Positions 12,482-26,811 of a DNA stretch of 64,000 nucleotides are shown in pieces. The DNA lies in contig VWZL01001979.1 of NCBI GenBank assembly GCA_013396915.1, forward strand, positions 682,001 through 746,000. The letters are read 5' to 3'. Each line of letters begins with the position of its first letter. Positions within the stretch are counted from its first letter, which is position 1. The translations under genes were made by a program, and so were the position numbers. Origin of the DNA: Stercorarius parasiticus (taxonomy: Eukaryota > Chordata > Aves > Charadriiformes > Stercorariidae). Under the pieces are notes generated by a model. The model did no database searches, had not been told where the DNA came from, and saw nothing but the letters and a program-made list of their open reading frames with translations.

Positions 12482-15400
12482 CTTTGCACAACCAAATCCT
12501 CTAAACTATTCTGTCCTAGATATCTAAAACATGACTGGCAAATTTGGTGTGCTTCAATTTTTTGTGTTAGATTTTTTAGTGTACACCTAATGATAAGTTC
12601 TTCCTCCATGAAGACTGGAAATTTGCCTGTGCACAAGAAACTCGCATGCCTGGAGATGCTGATCATGCAGTGCCAATGTCATCCAGTCTGTCCACAATGG
12701 TCCATGTATCGAGTTGGAGGCAGAGATCACTTTTCCAGAAGCTACTCTTTTAGAAAGGTATAGATGTAGAAATATACACCTTTTAGAAAGATATACATAT
12801 TTAGATAAAGCTATATAGATAGACAGATGGTGTTCAGATGGTATATTCTATGCCCCTGAAAAGAAAGCCCTATAAAAGGATGCAGTGTTAGCATTATAAA
12901 AAAAAATTGCCTTGAAGAAATTCACTGTTGACGATCATATGCCATAATCAACGAATACTGCTCATCAGGTAAATGGAAATAGTATTATCTAAAATGTTAA
13001 CGTTCAAATATGATGCTCGTACAATCTCCTGTATAAGGTCATCAGAATGTACGAAAAGCCATACTAGGAGTAACCAGTGACCCAAGCTATATCATTATAG
13101 AATTACCTTCTGCTAAACACTTTCAAAAGATGGTGATGGCCTTCACGTGAAAGCCATGCATGTTTTCTACACAGAGAGAAAAGGAACTACGTAAAGTCAT
13201 AAAATATCTAAAGACATTGTCCAGTTCCGTTACGTGTTACTCTTTGTCCTATTTCTTATCTTGAGATGCAAAAAAAAATTGTACTCTCACAAAAGCAGAG
13301 TCCTACAAGACCCCATTACAGTAACCTATAACTTTTGATGGATGGGGTTCTTATGTTGTGATACAAAAATAGGCTATATTACAAGGAAATTAAAAAAAAA
13401 TGCAAAAATAAATCTGATAACAATCAAACCCAAATTGTTGAAAGGCAAGAGTTTTCTCTAGTTATGTATTTTTAGAAGTTAAGGCTCTAGTTATGTCAGG
13501 TTTCCAGCAATGTTGAGATATATTTATGTGAATTAATGATCTGTATTAAATGACCTCTTCATCCTATTTAGTGACAATATCTTATCAAAAGCAGGATGGA
13601 GTACTGGAATAAGTTCTAAGAAATATTTCAGCTGTAACTTAGAGAATTTTAATTAATTATTTTTAAAGCTGACGAAAGGAGATTTGTCATATCAGAGTAA
13701 TAGTTTTAGTGTTAAAAATTGACAACATATTAAGACAATGAACTACTTGACAGTAACTAATAAAGCATCGGATGTATTTTCATAAAATTTGCATATACAA
13801 GTTAAATATGTATATTTCAGATTTGCTAAATACATATAGCTCTTCTGATTTCTTAACAAGGAAGAGTAATCCTGCTTCTCAAGGGTGGAGGAACTGTATG
13901 TGTAAGTTTGAAAACTAAAACTAAAAAAGATAATAATTTTGGTAATTTTAACTGACTATGTAGGATACAGAAGCATTTGGGGTAGATCTGGGTAGTTGAC
14001 TAGAGAGAGACGGCACACCTAAACTGGCACCAAGGATCTAGGTGATGGTTAAAGTTAGTGGATGAGCACAAGCCAGAGATCAGAAACCTCAGCTCAAAAC
14101 TTTCTGCCACCAGCATCATGCTGCAGTTCATATTAGCAGAACCAATTCTTTGACTAACTTGTGGTATTAAATATATTGTGTAAAAATTCACTCTGGAGTA
14201 CTGTAGAACTTGCAAAAGATTTCCTAAATCAAAGTTCATTGCTTTAGCCCTCAGGCCATTCTTTCTTTCAGCTTTTATAGATGAAAAATTTCCTTACTGG
14301 TGTTCGCTTAGTTTCTGAAATGTGGGTTTTCTTTCTGCAATAAAAGAGTTTGTTGTCATGTTTAACCCTACCAAGTCAGTTGCATTTAGACCACTAGACA
14401 GGTGGTTGAAAAAGGAATCCAGCATACTCTTCCCAAATTTAAAGTTTTCCAGAAGTAAGAGTACTTTTCAAGATTTTATGCACTTCTCTATTACTCAGTA
14501 TTGACTTCTTATCCATTATATTTAAATATTTCATCAGTCTGTGGTCATTGTGCATTTATTACAACTACACCCTACTTTAAAAGTATGTAAATATTAATTG
14601 CAAATTATTTAAGGTCTTGGACTAGGAATGTCTACACCATGACATTTTTATTTTTAAAATTGTGGGTTATTACAGCTCTAAATGTACTCTGAAGATAGAG
14701 AAATACGGACTTACATATTCAAAAAAGGCATATATTTTTTGAAATGTCTTTTCTTCACTTTTAAAATTGTTCTTATATACCCCCAAGGTTCTTCTTCTAT
14801 GAATATATTGAACGTGTTTATAGGATACACTGGAAAACAATGAGTTGATTTCATATCAACACTATACATTCCTTACTAAAAATTTCAAATTACTAATACT
14901 TGTTGTTTTGACATTGTAAACAGCTAAAATGTATCAATAAGGGTGTTCATCATACTTTACTAGTTTATGTTTACGTGCACAGACTTACGAGTTTGCCTGA
15001 TTTGAACTGAAACAGAACAGGTATAAAGACTGATATGCTAATTTTTCTCTTAGTTTGAACTTACATTATTTCTTTATTTCTTTTTTTTTATTATTATTTC
15101 TTACATTAAAAGAGTGAGGTTGAATTTCTATAGCTGAAGAGAACACGTCCTTCCTTATAAATATTTATCTTTTGAAAAACTTTGTGAATTTTTTCAAAGA
15201 TTTTTTATTTTTTGAGAAAGAATTGAGGATAAATATGATTTTATATTTTTATATGAGGGTCAAAACATCATTTGAAAAAAGACGTACTAAATGAACTGCC
15301 AATGAATCAAAGTAGTATTTTGAAATTTGTGTTACTGTTAAAACTGTAGAACTTTTTAGTGCATCAATGAATCCAAGATAGAAGGATTTATACTGAGGTT

Positions 15401-16706
15401 CAGCTAACAGCAGCAAAGTTTTCAGAGGTAATCTAGTTTCCTGGCATTTAGGTAGAGAAAACATACCTACTTATATTTTAGAGAGAATGTTGTTTTGCAC
15501 ATATGAGATATGAAAAGTGAATTGATAAAATAAGAATTCAGTAAAAATAGTGAAACTTTTGAATTTCAGTAACAGGAAATCTTTGTTATAAAGAGGGCAG
15601 AATTTGATCTCTAAAAATAAGAAAAATATTTTAGCAATTTTAAATTATTCATTACTGTAATGTTTTAAATCAATCAATGTATCTTATTTACTTAAATATT
15701 TTTATGTGATAAATTATTTTCCACAGATATATTTTTGTAATGTGTATCTTACTATTCTAAGACTATTAAAAAAATCATTATTTAGTTTTAGATAAATAAA
15801 AATTATCCTGGCATTATTCACTGTTGTTTAATGATCATATATAGCACAAACATTACAGCAATTAGATTTTACTTTGGAAGGTTCCTACTGAAGTTTCCTA
15901 TTGATTTATGCTTTATTTAGTAGTGAAAGAAATGAAGAAAATGCTTGCAATTTTGCATTGCATCAACATCTCTTATTTTTATGACTGATGTAAATAAGTT
16001 TTTTTCACTAATATTATATAGAGTAATTAAAAAGGAGATAGAAGTATCATATTCAAAAAATAGGAAATATATTTCACGTGCTTAGTAAAATCTTTAATGC
16101 ATCTATTTTTAAATAAATTTCTCAAATTTTTCTCAAAATGAAATAAATATCTACACTCTTATACAAAAGTTCAGGTTCTGCACTAAATTAAAATACTTCT
16201 GTCTTTTGAAACATAGTATAAATATATTTAATACACTGAAGAATATCACTATTGTAAGAAAATTCTCATTGTGGCTGCATCCAACAGTATGTGTTCAGTA
16301 TTTTCTATATGCTATTTACAGACAATTTCTAAAAATAGAGACTGTCTTGGAAAGTTCATACAGACATAAGCATGACAGACTGGAGCTAGGTCTGTTGGAG
16401 CACTGCCCTGGTAATGCAGAGGTCCCATTGCTCATTCTACATGCATTTCCCACGTCAAACTCTTCTTTAAATAAAATAAAAATGGAAGACCACAAGTCTC
16501 AATCAAAAGCAGTTTGATCAGTCTATAAATCTTCTCTGACAATGGAATTCTCTTAACTCCAGCCAAGGGCAATGTGTTAGTAGCTCTGCACTTCTTAAAT
16601 GTAGTACTTTATAACGACGCAGTATCTGAAAGAGCTTACTTCAATATCAGAAGCAGTGTAACTATTTAGCATAGCTTTTTTGTCGGGTTAATGAACCTTG
16701 CTTGTT

Positions 16707-16728
16707 AATCAGGCTAATTAGCCTGATT
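16707..16728. repeat. Perfect 22-bp palindrome without spacer
   Basis: AATCAGGCTAA is followed directly by its reverse complement TTAGCCTGATT, then a T-run. It is intronic, with no recognised element around it. The CTAATTAG centre contains TAATTA, the core of homeodomain sites, so a paired homeodomain site is possible but untested. Confidence 0.85.
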
Positions 16729-19700
16729 TTTTTCAGATCCAACCTAACGTCTACACCACTCAGTAACAGTGAAGAATCCAGCCTTTCATCGATCATGTTC
16801 ACACTCTCATTGGGGCAGCCATACATTTCCAGACACAACACTATATATCATGTGTAACCACATGAGCTTTTGAAAAAATAGACATCTGAATATTAAAAAT
16901 TCCTACTATGGCACCCACTTTGCATAAAGACTCTGTATAAGAGAAAAGAAGACACAAAACACCCCTTTCAAAACATAGCTTTACTATTTATGCAGTGTCT
17001 CTTCACTATTAAGCCATGCCAAGATCATTCATTAAGCTATCTTCACCCACTGCAAATACAAAACTCTTGAGGAGTCCTTCCAGATTTATCTTAGCTTAGC
17101 ATCAAGAGTTTCTGAAGGGAAAAACTAAAAGGAAATTAATCCTTTTCCTTCTAAATTGTACATGAAGACAACTTATGCTCTCATATCCCCATATATATGG
17201 CATTGCTATTATGGCATAATTTGAAGGAAAATCTCATTAAATTTGAATGTGTATAACTCCTAACTATGATCGCCTTTAAATTTTTTAGTCAAAGTTAAAA
17301 AGTAGTGCTGCTCACTTTTGACATGGCAGACATGCTGCTGACATATTTCTTGCCCAGAAGCTGTATCTAGGAAAATAGAGTTACTATTCCTCATAAAATA
17401 AAAATTAAAATAAAAATAGAAATAGAACCACTACTGCATATAGAGGAAAGCTCTTTATGTTCATTATTTGTAGCAAATTTGATAATATTGAAAGGTCTAA
17501 TTTGGGAAAACATCACCACGTACCTAAAAATAAGACGCAGCCAGAGACTGTTTCAGAAAACAGCAGGCAAAGCAGAAAAGTGGAAAGATAACAGCCACCT
17601 ACCTAATGAATAAAAATGTATTCCAAAGAAAAACAGTCAGTGAAAAATAAGCTATTGGTGGTCTAGTCAGACACAGTTGCAGATACAAATACTTTCATTT
17701 ACAAGAACTTGATCATTAGGGCATATCCAAATTCTTTGTGCTCCTTTGTATTTTGTAACTGAACAGATGTGATTTATTCAATGTTTTTATTATTTATTTA
17801 TTTGCTGTTACTTACTTACTAAAATCCAGCAACTACAGATCCTCTGATAAGCAAGAAATATATATATTTTTTTTTTTTTTCAGAAATCCAATATGACACT
17901 GGTTGTGTTGTCAATGAAAGTATGGAGGCATAAATTGTCATTTTTGACTTCGGGATTAGCTTGAGTTAACTGCCTTATCTTTTGAAGTGGTACTCTAGTT
18001 AGAACTACGGTAGCAGTAAAAATATCCAGTAATGTAGCAGCTTTTGTTTTCAGGAAATTTACAGACACCATCTATTTAATCATTGTAATAATATCTTTGT
18101 GAGATGGTTACTCTTGTTTATCTATACCTTCACCTGGAGAATATGAACTGGGATATTCATTAATTTACCCAAAGTCACAAAGGGAATCTGCATCACATTT
18201 GGATTAAAATTCTCTTTTCAGCTCATTGTTAGGTATGCATACCACTACACAATTCTCCCCCTCTCTAATTCAGCTTGCTATTATATTAATAATGTAGCTG
18301 CACATAGTAACTCAGAAAGTCTTAACTCTTTTCAAAAATAACTGATCATTTCTACAGGTAACTTCTGATTGACTGAGAGTTACTCGTTCCTTTGATTGAT
18401 GATGATGAAGAATCACTGCTATGCACAGCATTTTAGTAGAGTCAACAGAACGAGACTCAGTTTCTAGTGTATACATATCCATTACATAAACCTCATTGTT
18501 CCAGGTGAATACCTAGATTAACCTCAGAGGCACAACACAAAGGAATGAATAGTTACAGACACTCAAACTGTACATGCACGCACACACTAAGAATGATAAT
18601 AAAAATTAAGTGGGTAAGGCCTGTTTGCAGAGTGACTGAGTTTTCTTTAAAGAGGCACAACAACCTACTAAGACAACATCTGTGGAAGGAGGTGTAGGAT
18701 GTTTCTGCCTCATATCCACTGTGTGTGAGTGTTAGCGAACACCAATGAGAGTTAAAATGGGATAGCAAAGCAGTGCACTGAATGTGAGAATCTCCATCTC
18801 AGAACAAAGGAGGTAATGATTGTGTTAATGTTTAGCAACAGCCTTTATTCATTAAATCACTTGAGCACATGCCTACATTTGTCCCAATGAAGCAACAAAC
18901 ATGAGAGTATCATCTTACCTTCAAAGATATAACTCAGTGTTGTCTTCAGTTTCCAACTCAGTAGGATACCACCATTAAAGCATTTAAAGATCTCTTGATA
19001 TTAAGCAAATTGAAGTCCTCTTAAAATCAGTTGCTTTTCTTGAGAGGGATGGTTGGAGACTTTTGTTTCAGTACTCTGACATTTCCAGGGTTTACTGATC
19101 ACTATCAGTTTCTCTTCTAAATACCCCAGTTCTGTAAGCCTTCTTAGACCATGACTGTATAAGATTAGTTTTTCTGACCTGAGCTTATAAATACACATAC
19201 CAAACCCAAAAAAACTGTTTAGAATTTATCAGTAATTTCTTATCCATATTTATGAACAAACTTACCAATTGCTAAATCTCTACCCCACAACGGCCCCCCT
19301 CTGGCCACAATGATTATAAAAATTGGAAAAAACCTGCTGATCCTCGTTAAAGGATTTCTAAGGTCAGGAATTTCTAACCCACCTTTTTCTATGTTTTCTT
19401 AGTCAACATAAAATAATATGCAAAATCCCAAATTATAGTGTATATATAATTAGCAAAGCAAAATCTTCAACATATTTCTTTATCCCTTTGTTTTGCTGTG
19501 TCTTTTTACACTATGTGCTTAGTTCAGTTGTTACCTGGCCTGATCCATCTCGGATGTTCCTTATATCCCATACCGTATCTTCCAGCCTCATACAAGGTCT
19601 TGGATACTCAAGGGTACCTCAGATGGTACAAAGTGCACGAGCTCAGGCAACCAGACTGAGGTCATACATACTTTAGAGCAGTCTTCAATTCTTTTAGGCT

Positions 19701-20130
19701 AAGTAATGTGGCCATCAGAACAGGATTCCAAAGGCTGTGATTTTGTACGTTTACTGAATTTCAACATGTTTTGCTGCCTAAAACCTACACATTTTTGAAG
19801 GAATGTATTGCTATAGGGTGTCTATACAAATAGACAGTAAATAATTGGAAATCTCCAGTTCTGTCATGTCTTTTCAGCAGTATGTTCCAGTGGTATGAGT
19901 ACTTTTTAATCAAAGTAATCTATTATTTATAAAAATTAGTCATAGGCAAATTGTCATGGACACTCATTGAGACAATTTTCTTTTTATTTAGTCTAAATAA
20001 CTAGCTCTGTACCTTTCAAAATGTAAGCAAAATGCTTTTGCCATACGAGACTCTATATCACCCGAGTAACAAATGTAGAACTCACACACTATGCCAAACT
20101 AATAATCATATAAAACCAATAAATGCTTAC

Positions 20131-20235
20131 CAAAGGGACAATTGCATTTGAAGCCATTTATGCCCTCTTCACAGGTTCCTCCATTCCAACAGGGTCTGTC
20201 TAGACACTCATTCATGCGACCAGAACATGTTTCTC
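20131..20235 (-). CDS. EYS: EYS internal exon: EGF module MNECLDRPC
   Basis: This is the most 3' EYS exon in the window, 105 bp with phase 1 at both ends. The acceptor is TCTAAAATTTCAG, with a T-rich but interrupted tract; the donor is CCCTTTG before GTAAGC. Its first bases complete the glycine of FKGETC, supplying the sixth cysteine of the module begun in the preceding exon. It then encodes SGRMNECLDRPC, CWNGGTC and CEEGINGFKCNC. CWNGGTC fits the O-fucose consensus. The hydroxylation position is Glu instead of Asp, and SGRMNEC replaces the usual calcium-binding xDxNEC start, so this module probably does not bind calcium in the usual way. The module's C6 must lie in a further exon beyond the left edge; I found no EGF-like exon in 1-20130. 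Confidence 0.93.
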
Positions 20236-23200
20236 CTGAAATTTTAGATTAAAATAAAAATACAAATGTGCTGACATGTTCAAATCATAGAGACATGTTT
20301 GTAATGAAAAAGGACTATGAGATTGTCACAGTCGAAATGCTGACCCCACTGGCCAAGGTGTGCTTGCTGAGTACACAGGGATACTGATAGACATCCTGTG
20401 TGTCATGAATTTTTCTGCTTCATTGGTTACAAGGCAGTCCATTTTGACAGGCAATGTTGGAAGCATGACAATCAGAAAAGTAGAAAGCTTTCCTACTGAG
20501 GGTATGCATAATCCCGGAGCTTTTTTCCGTTATACAAAATTACTATATTCAGGCAATTTTTGTTCAGTTGTGTCAATCATTTTCTTTCATTTCACTCACT
20601 GTCTCCTTTGAAAAAGAATGGCAGAATAACATTGCATATGAAAATCAGACCAACACTAATTTCCAGACAGTTATGTGTAACAGTAGAGTTGAGCCTATGT
20701 TCTATAGAAAGTTGTCGGTACTATGATACTGAATATTTCTTTTTCTCCATGTAATACAAAGGAGGAGGATGATCAAATCACTGAAGAATATTTAATGAAG
20801 CAAAATACAGATGAGAGGGAATGAAATAATTAAGAGCAAAGGTAGGGAGTATAGTGAAATGTGGATTTGTAATCTACAATAGGGGTTGCTTTGATTTGTA
20901 CCAGGAAATCTATTCCCAGCCACAGGAACATGGAAGCAAATCATATGTTCAGTACTTATCACAGGTCAGCAGTGTACAAACCACGCTGGGCTTTCTGTGA
21001 ACCTCACAGAAGATAAAACCAAAAAGAATGCTGAAATTCCTCTGAATTCTTTGCACTGTGGAAAATATTTGGTCTCTTATCTGCAGCACACATACATGCC
21101 CTCTCATACAACCACATGAACCAAGACAGTCAGCTCTCAAAACCTGTATTTTGTGAATCTACTAGATATAGAAGACCTCCATTGGAGAATCCCATACTAG
21201 CACCAAAGTTGTCTTATACATATAAAATTATGACAGAGTGGCTCCTATTAGTGTTTTTTCCTGCCTCTAAACATTCTCTGCATTTTCCATAAGACTTCAA
21301 GATATCTGGATGAAAAGAGGGAGACACAGGCAGAGACCAGGGAGAGTTCAGGTAACTCTGTAAACTAAAAAGATATCTGCTCGCAGCAGCTGCTGAGTGC
21401 TGCTTAGAATGTGCTGCGGCACCAGTGAGGAATACAGACAGTCAGAACTGGCCCAAATATGAGTCTTTTTCTAATTTCTTTTGATTTTTTAAATTTTCTT
21501 TGAAGTGCTGATAAGGTAGCAGCACTATGTGCAATATTTCTGATCTAATTCTGATATTTTGCTTTCCTTATGTTTTCTAGTTCATCTCCATTTCCACAGT
21601 TAATCCCTGATTATGGTAGGTCTCTTTTGAGGAAGATAAATGGAAATGCATTGGCATCTGTTCTCTTCTTCTGCATAGACAAGTGGAGAGTAGCGCTAAC
21701 AGAGTTTCCTCTAGAAGTAAATCATCTGGCCACAAGCCATGGGTAAGCTGCAGCATGTACAAGAACTCCTTTAAACAGGTTCTTTCACTTCCCTTGAGTT
21801 GTTGTGTAGTCCTAATAGGTAAAAGGTTAAAATAAAGCAAATGCTATTCTAAGGGAAATATTGGAACGAGATCATCCCCTTTTACTCATGATACCCAAGA
21901 TTTATGAACTTCTTGCTGCCTTTTTGTGAAGATGTCTCTGTTTTTCTCTTGAAACTAAGGCAACAAAGGTATGTTACTGAACTAGATAGTACCATAAATT
22001 CTAGATATGGCTATAACAGGTATAACTGCAGTTCCTTGTGAACTGTTCTTATCCATCTCTGGTTTTCTTTTCTTTTTGGGATAGGAAATTGTGACATTCA
22101 GCAGGAAAATGAGTCAACTACATGTAGGCTTCTGATTACAGATCTATACTTCAAACCTGAGTATTCAGGTGAAATTCAGTTCCCTAAATGTCAGTATCTG
22201 ATGCAATATAGGATATCCTGTATTCAGTCTCCAGAAAATAGTCCTTAGGGGATGAAATAGACAATAAGCAGAGAAAGCTGCAACAGTTTTATAACAGTAC
22301 CATAAATTGGTCATTCAGGCTGGAAATCCTGACGGGATGGTAGAAAATAAAAGAAAAGAACAAAGACACAGAGAGCAGCTGTCAAGTGAGGAGTATTTCC
22401 AAAAAGAAACAAAAAATAGCATGTACTGAGCAAGGTGAACCCTTTAAGGAATTCAAAAGCAAAATGACATCTGATCAAAAGGTTAATTCTGTAACCATGT
22501 TTTGACTGAACTATACGAAAAGATACAACACCTGGGTAGTCCTGAGAGGGTGATGAAATAATGAAGGCTAGAGGAATTTGGGACATGAAGTGAACATTGG
22601 AGCTTTAGATGTATTGAAGAGTAGTGACAAAACCTGATTGTGTGTAGAAAAGGTGAGAAAGGAGTCAAAGCCATTCTCCTATTCTAAGTCTGACAGGAAA
22701 CAGAATGATTCTGTCAATATGAGAAAGGATGCAGAAAAAGATAATTTATTTTGCATCTTCATTTGGAAAAAAATAAATATTTGCTGTAATGTATAGCTAA
22801 GAAATTCTCACCAGTAGCATCAGAAACTGAGTTTCACTTCTGATATCATGCCACTAACCCCTCCTTATTTTAAGACTTCAATGAGTACAGTTTTTCTTAA
22901 TGTAGTGATCTATATTGCTACACTCCATAGATTAAAAGATTTAGTTCCAATTTAGACATTTAATCCTAAATGTCCAAATTAATGCTGTACAGTAGAGATA
23001 TACATGCTATGCTTGTTTAACAGAAACATATCTGGTTTCAGGTACTTTGCTTTTATTTACCTATGACCATGCTAGATGTGTATGAATTCCATTCTTCATT
23101 TAGGAGAACAAAGAAATGGAAATAAATAAATAAAAAAATCCCTGCTTTGATAAAAAAGGTGCTGATTTTATGCTGGAGGCTGTTATTACAGCTAAATTCC

Positions 23201-26200
23201 TTCAGTTGACAAAGGAGCAATTACATGCCAGTCAGTCTCATCTGAGTTATCAAGCACTGAGAATACCTTTCTCATAACTGATGAAAATATTTGCGAAAAC
23301 TACCGACTGATTTACAAGTTGCGCTAGCTAACAGTACTTGCAGAATGATTTAGAAAGATGTCAAACTTTCTGAAATATTTGAATTGAGAATGCTGTTAAC
23401 ACATTAGAGATAGTTCACCATTTTTTTTCCTGACGAACTTGCAGCATTGTTGACATACACAGCTAAGACTTCAGTGTCTATGCATCTCTCTCACCCTTCC
23501 TTCAAGATCACTTTTGTTTCCCTTCTAATTTTGCTATCTAGCCACTGAAAAATACATGATTTACAATATGAAAAACTGATGGTATTTTTCATTTAAAAGC
23601 TAACAGTGCAGTTTTGGAAATTCTGTACATCTCAGAAAAGGCTAGGAGAATAGCATTTTTTTCCTATGAATCATGATAAAACTTGGAAAAGCCTTCATAT
23701 TTTACTGCAATTTCTGCCAATCAAATGCACATGTAGCGAAAATAAAGGTAATTGCTTTTTGTGTACTGCAGACAATAACTAGCTCTTCTGGTAATGTGCC
23801 ATAACATGGAGTGCCATTAAACTGGTAGTTGCACCTGACAAAAGGCATGTCTTAAAACTTCTTGCAAATAGTTGCTAGGGAAATTTAAGAATTCACGTCC
23901 TCAGAGTACAAAGGCAATATATGGACAGTATTTTTTAAATATTTCAGAGAGAATCAAAGAATCTATGAAGCTACTGTGAGACCATATTTTCTGAGTATTT
24001 GAGACATGAAAAAAGCTGGACACATACAGAGAAGCCTTTTTTTTCAATATACATCTAATCTCAGCTATGCATTTGAAATGGATGATGAGAACCTTCTTTG
24101 AACATCACATAAAAATAACTAATTGGCTACAAATTACTTTCAACATCAAAACATGTTAATATAAATATTTTCTGGATTTACACTTTTAAGGTTAACATTA
24201 ATGCAACACATCCAAAAATAATTAGTAGTAAAATGTAATATTTAAATAGCCATTTAATAAATAATAGCTTAGGGTCTGAATTTCTAAACAATTTACAGGG
24301 ATCATGTCACCAAATTCTGAAATACAAAGAGAATGTTAAAACTGATCATGAGCAGATTCTACTTTTATTAACTCTATAGTGTGTTTTATCCTGTATAAAA
24401 TTGAAGTATTCTTAAAATGTCTAACAAATAATTACAGCTACTTAGGAAAGTCTGTCAGTCTTGCAAATTGCATGGCCTGACATTGAATAGCAACATTTTC
24501 TACAGGCACATTGATGATACGCAAGTGACAGTTTATTCTGCGGGAGCACAGAAGTCTTGAGAAGAGCCTAAGGACCTGAGTAGGTGCATGCTGAAAAATG
24601 AGGAAAACATATTTAGTCCTTCACCAGCATTACTGATATAACTTTCTCTGTTTAAAAAAAATCATGCTATTTTAGCAAACGGAGATGTTCTGAAGTTCTC
24701 AGGTAAATATAACTGGAGATCAGAGAAAACAAAGAAATATTCCTTTTCATAAATATAATGGGCGAAGACTCAATGAATATTCCTTCACTTCAAAAGTAAG
24801 AGCAAGTCTGTAAGATCACTGGATTGAAAGTTTGTACCTCTCAGTGGTTCAAGCTTTGGATGTTTTATTTCTGCTTAACTTAAAGAGTTTAATTTATCTG
24901 AACTAATTGAACTATTTTTAGATTATGCAGAATATCCACAAAACTGATTTTTATTTTGATATCAGAATAACTTCATATCCTTCTTAAATATAATATTCAG
25001 AAATGAGAATAAAACTGGAATTGATTTGAGAGCTTATTTTCTCAATGTAATACACATTACATGTAAGTATCCCTTATTAATTGCCACTACTACGATTAAC
25101 TTCTCTGTCTGAATTATAAAACACAAAACACAAAAAAAATCAAAATACAAATTTTCGTTTACATATTCTTTATCCCAACTTTTGTTTTATAGGCGTAATG
25201 GGATACAAAGTTTGACAATGCAAAGGCAGACAGAATGACCAAAATTAATAAAAGGATGTGTAAAAACATTTTTTTTAACTGAAAAAACCCCTCCTTGCTT
25301 GAGGAAAAATTACTTCAAGACATAATCTGAATCTTTCTATTCCCAGATCAGATGAAAATCAAATGATTTACAATTCTACTTAATGTAATCTTAATGAACT
25401 ACTACTGAAAAAAACAAGAGGGTTTTTTAAAGTTTCACTAGTATCCAAAGCAGTAACAATATATTTGAAGGATGTCTTCACAACACTCCTGCCTTACTGT
25501 CCACCACTCTGTAAAATGTATATAAAGCACTCAAGCCATGTACCTGAGAATAAATCGTGTAATTTTGTTGCTTTCCAAGCAACATAAATTACTGTGTTAG
25601 ATAAGAGATGTATCAGACTGAGTAACATTTCTGCTAACTTTGCAGAAAATGCAGTTATGAAAAAGCAAGACAGATGGTGCAGGTGTGGCTTTAGTGAACT
25701 TAACTGACATTTCCCTTTCTCAACTTTGTTGTTCTACACACTTGGTCATTTTTTTCTTTTATTCAAAGTCTTTTCTGTGTAAGAAATTGCAGTAGTTAAA
25801 AATCCAAACTAATTTTCTTTTTTATTTATTTACTTCATACAGCGTTAGCCTTTCTGTGAACACTTATTCCAGATTGAAAGTGATTTGTATGATGTTGTTT
25901 CAAACCACTTCTCTGGCTCAGTTTTTCTGAAAGTGTGTTAACTCGGAGAAAGTCTGCGGCTCTTCAGCCATAAGCTGCCAAGAGCCCAGCTCATCTCCCT
26001 CCGTGGGATTACTCTGTACATCTGCCAGGCAGGCTGCATTGGCACAGGGTGCCAAGGACAATAGTCTCCTCTAGTAGAAAAAGCCATCCAGAGCCCCCAT
26101 GGAGGCTGCACTGCCTGATGCCGTGAGCCACACACCCAGCCCAGCCCTGTTTGCACTGGAGACATGGGAGCAGACATGAGCTGTGCTCACAGGATGGCCT

Positions 26201-26264
26201 TGCCCTGTCAAAATAGGAACTGCGTGAATGGAAATGTAAGCAGGTATTTCAAACAGAGGAAGGT

Positions 26265-26811
26265 TGTGTGAACAAACCAACTGAACCCAATTGCTTTCCT
26301 TTGTGCAGCAAAAATAATGATTTCGTAATTTTAGGTGACCCTGCTAAAATAAGCAGACATAGGGCCCTGAGAACACTAATAGGCCCTAATTGCCCTAAGC
26401 AGCCCCACCTGGGACCTTCCCACACACCCTACGTATCGTCCAATGAGCTCCTTCTCAGCTCAGCTCTACACATCTATAGGCACCCAGATCTGGCCTAAGC
26501 TATTCTGGAGATGTGTCTGTTTCTAGTCCTGTCTCTGACCCTGTCTCAAGAATGGACTTCAGCCCATGCTGCAGGCCATTTTTCTCTTTGGATGGACCCC
26601 TGGTATGTGCATTGTAGTTTTGTCTCTGGTCTTGTCTCCTGCTGCCTCTAACTTGCTTCCGTGGATGGACTCTGGAGCTGGTCCATTGCTTGTGATGCCT
26701 GGGGCTCATGAGGGACCCTGTTTAGGTGTTGCAGCACTGTGCCTCACTTAGTGATGCCACTGCCTGCACTGGGGTTACACTTGCATCTTCGTTTGTAGCT
26801 CCCCTCACAGA
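26265..26811. mobile_element. Unclassified repeat-like block abutting the CR1
   Basis: Base composition rises sharply compared with the surrounding intron. It contains AGGCCCTAATTGCCCTAAGC, then CAGCCCCACCTGGGACC, a CCAAT (near 26440) followed by a TATAGG (near 26475), and a repeated CCTGTCTCTGACC / TTGTCTCCTGC theme. This looks like a retroviral LTR or another promoter-bearing element, but I cannot name the family or its ends. It directly abuts the 3' side of the CR1 copy. The open frames in it have no recognisable product. Confidence 0.35.

Larger units (their letters stand above)
1..20130 (-). other. EYS: EYS intron, part, downstream of the last visible exon
   Basis: This is at least 20 kb of AT-rich sequence after the donor at 20130. 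Looking for the EGF cysteine signature on the minus strand, I found no further exon. It holds three solo LTRs (177-603, 6116-6703, 11416-12481), a CR1 tail (9687-9765), two strong palindromes (2466-2495, 16707-16728), a C/G-rich tract near 5279 and scattered short A- or T-runs. The rest, for example 604-6115, 6704-9686 and 12482-20130, shows no gene, and the short open frames there have no recognisable motif. Confidence 0.75.

Noticed and set aside
12040..12504. 154-codon open frame on the plus strand
   Set aside because: It lies in the GC-rich minus-strand LTR with its tandem repeats; composition is Ser/Cys/Leu/Pro-rich with no domain.
16707..16735. Hairpin plus T-run resembling a bacterial terminator
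   Set aside because: The window is a vertebrate intron, where such terminators do not operate; kept only as a palindrome.
25938..26177. 79-codon minus-strand frame in a GC-richer patch
   Set aside because: Tryptophan- and proline-rich with no motif; overlaps a second frame equally open, as expected from composition alone.
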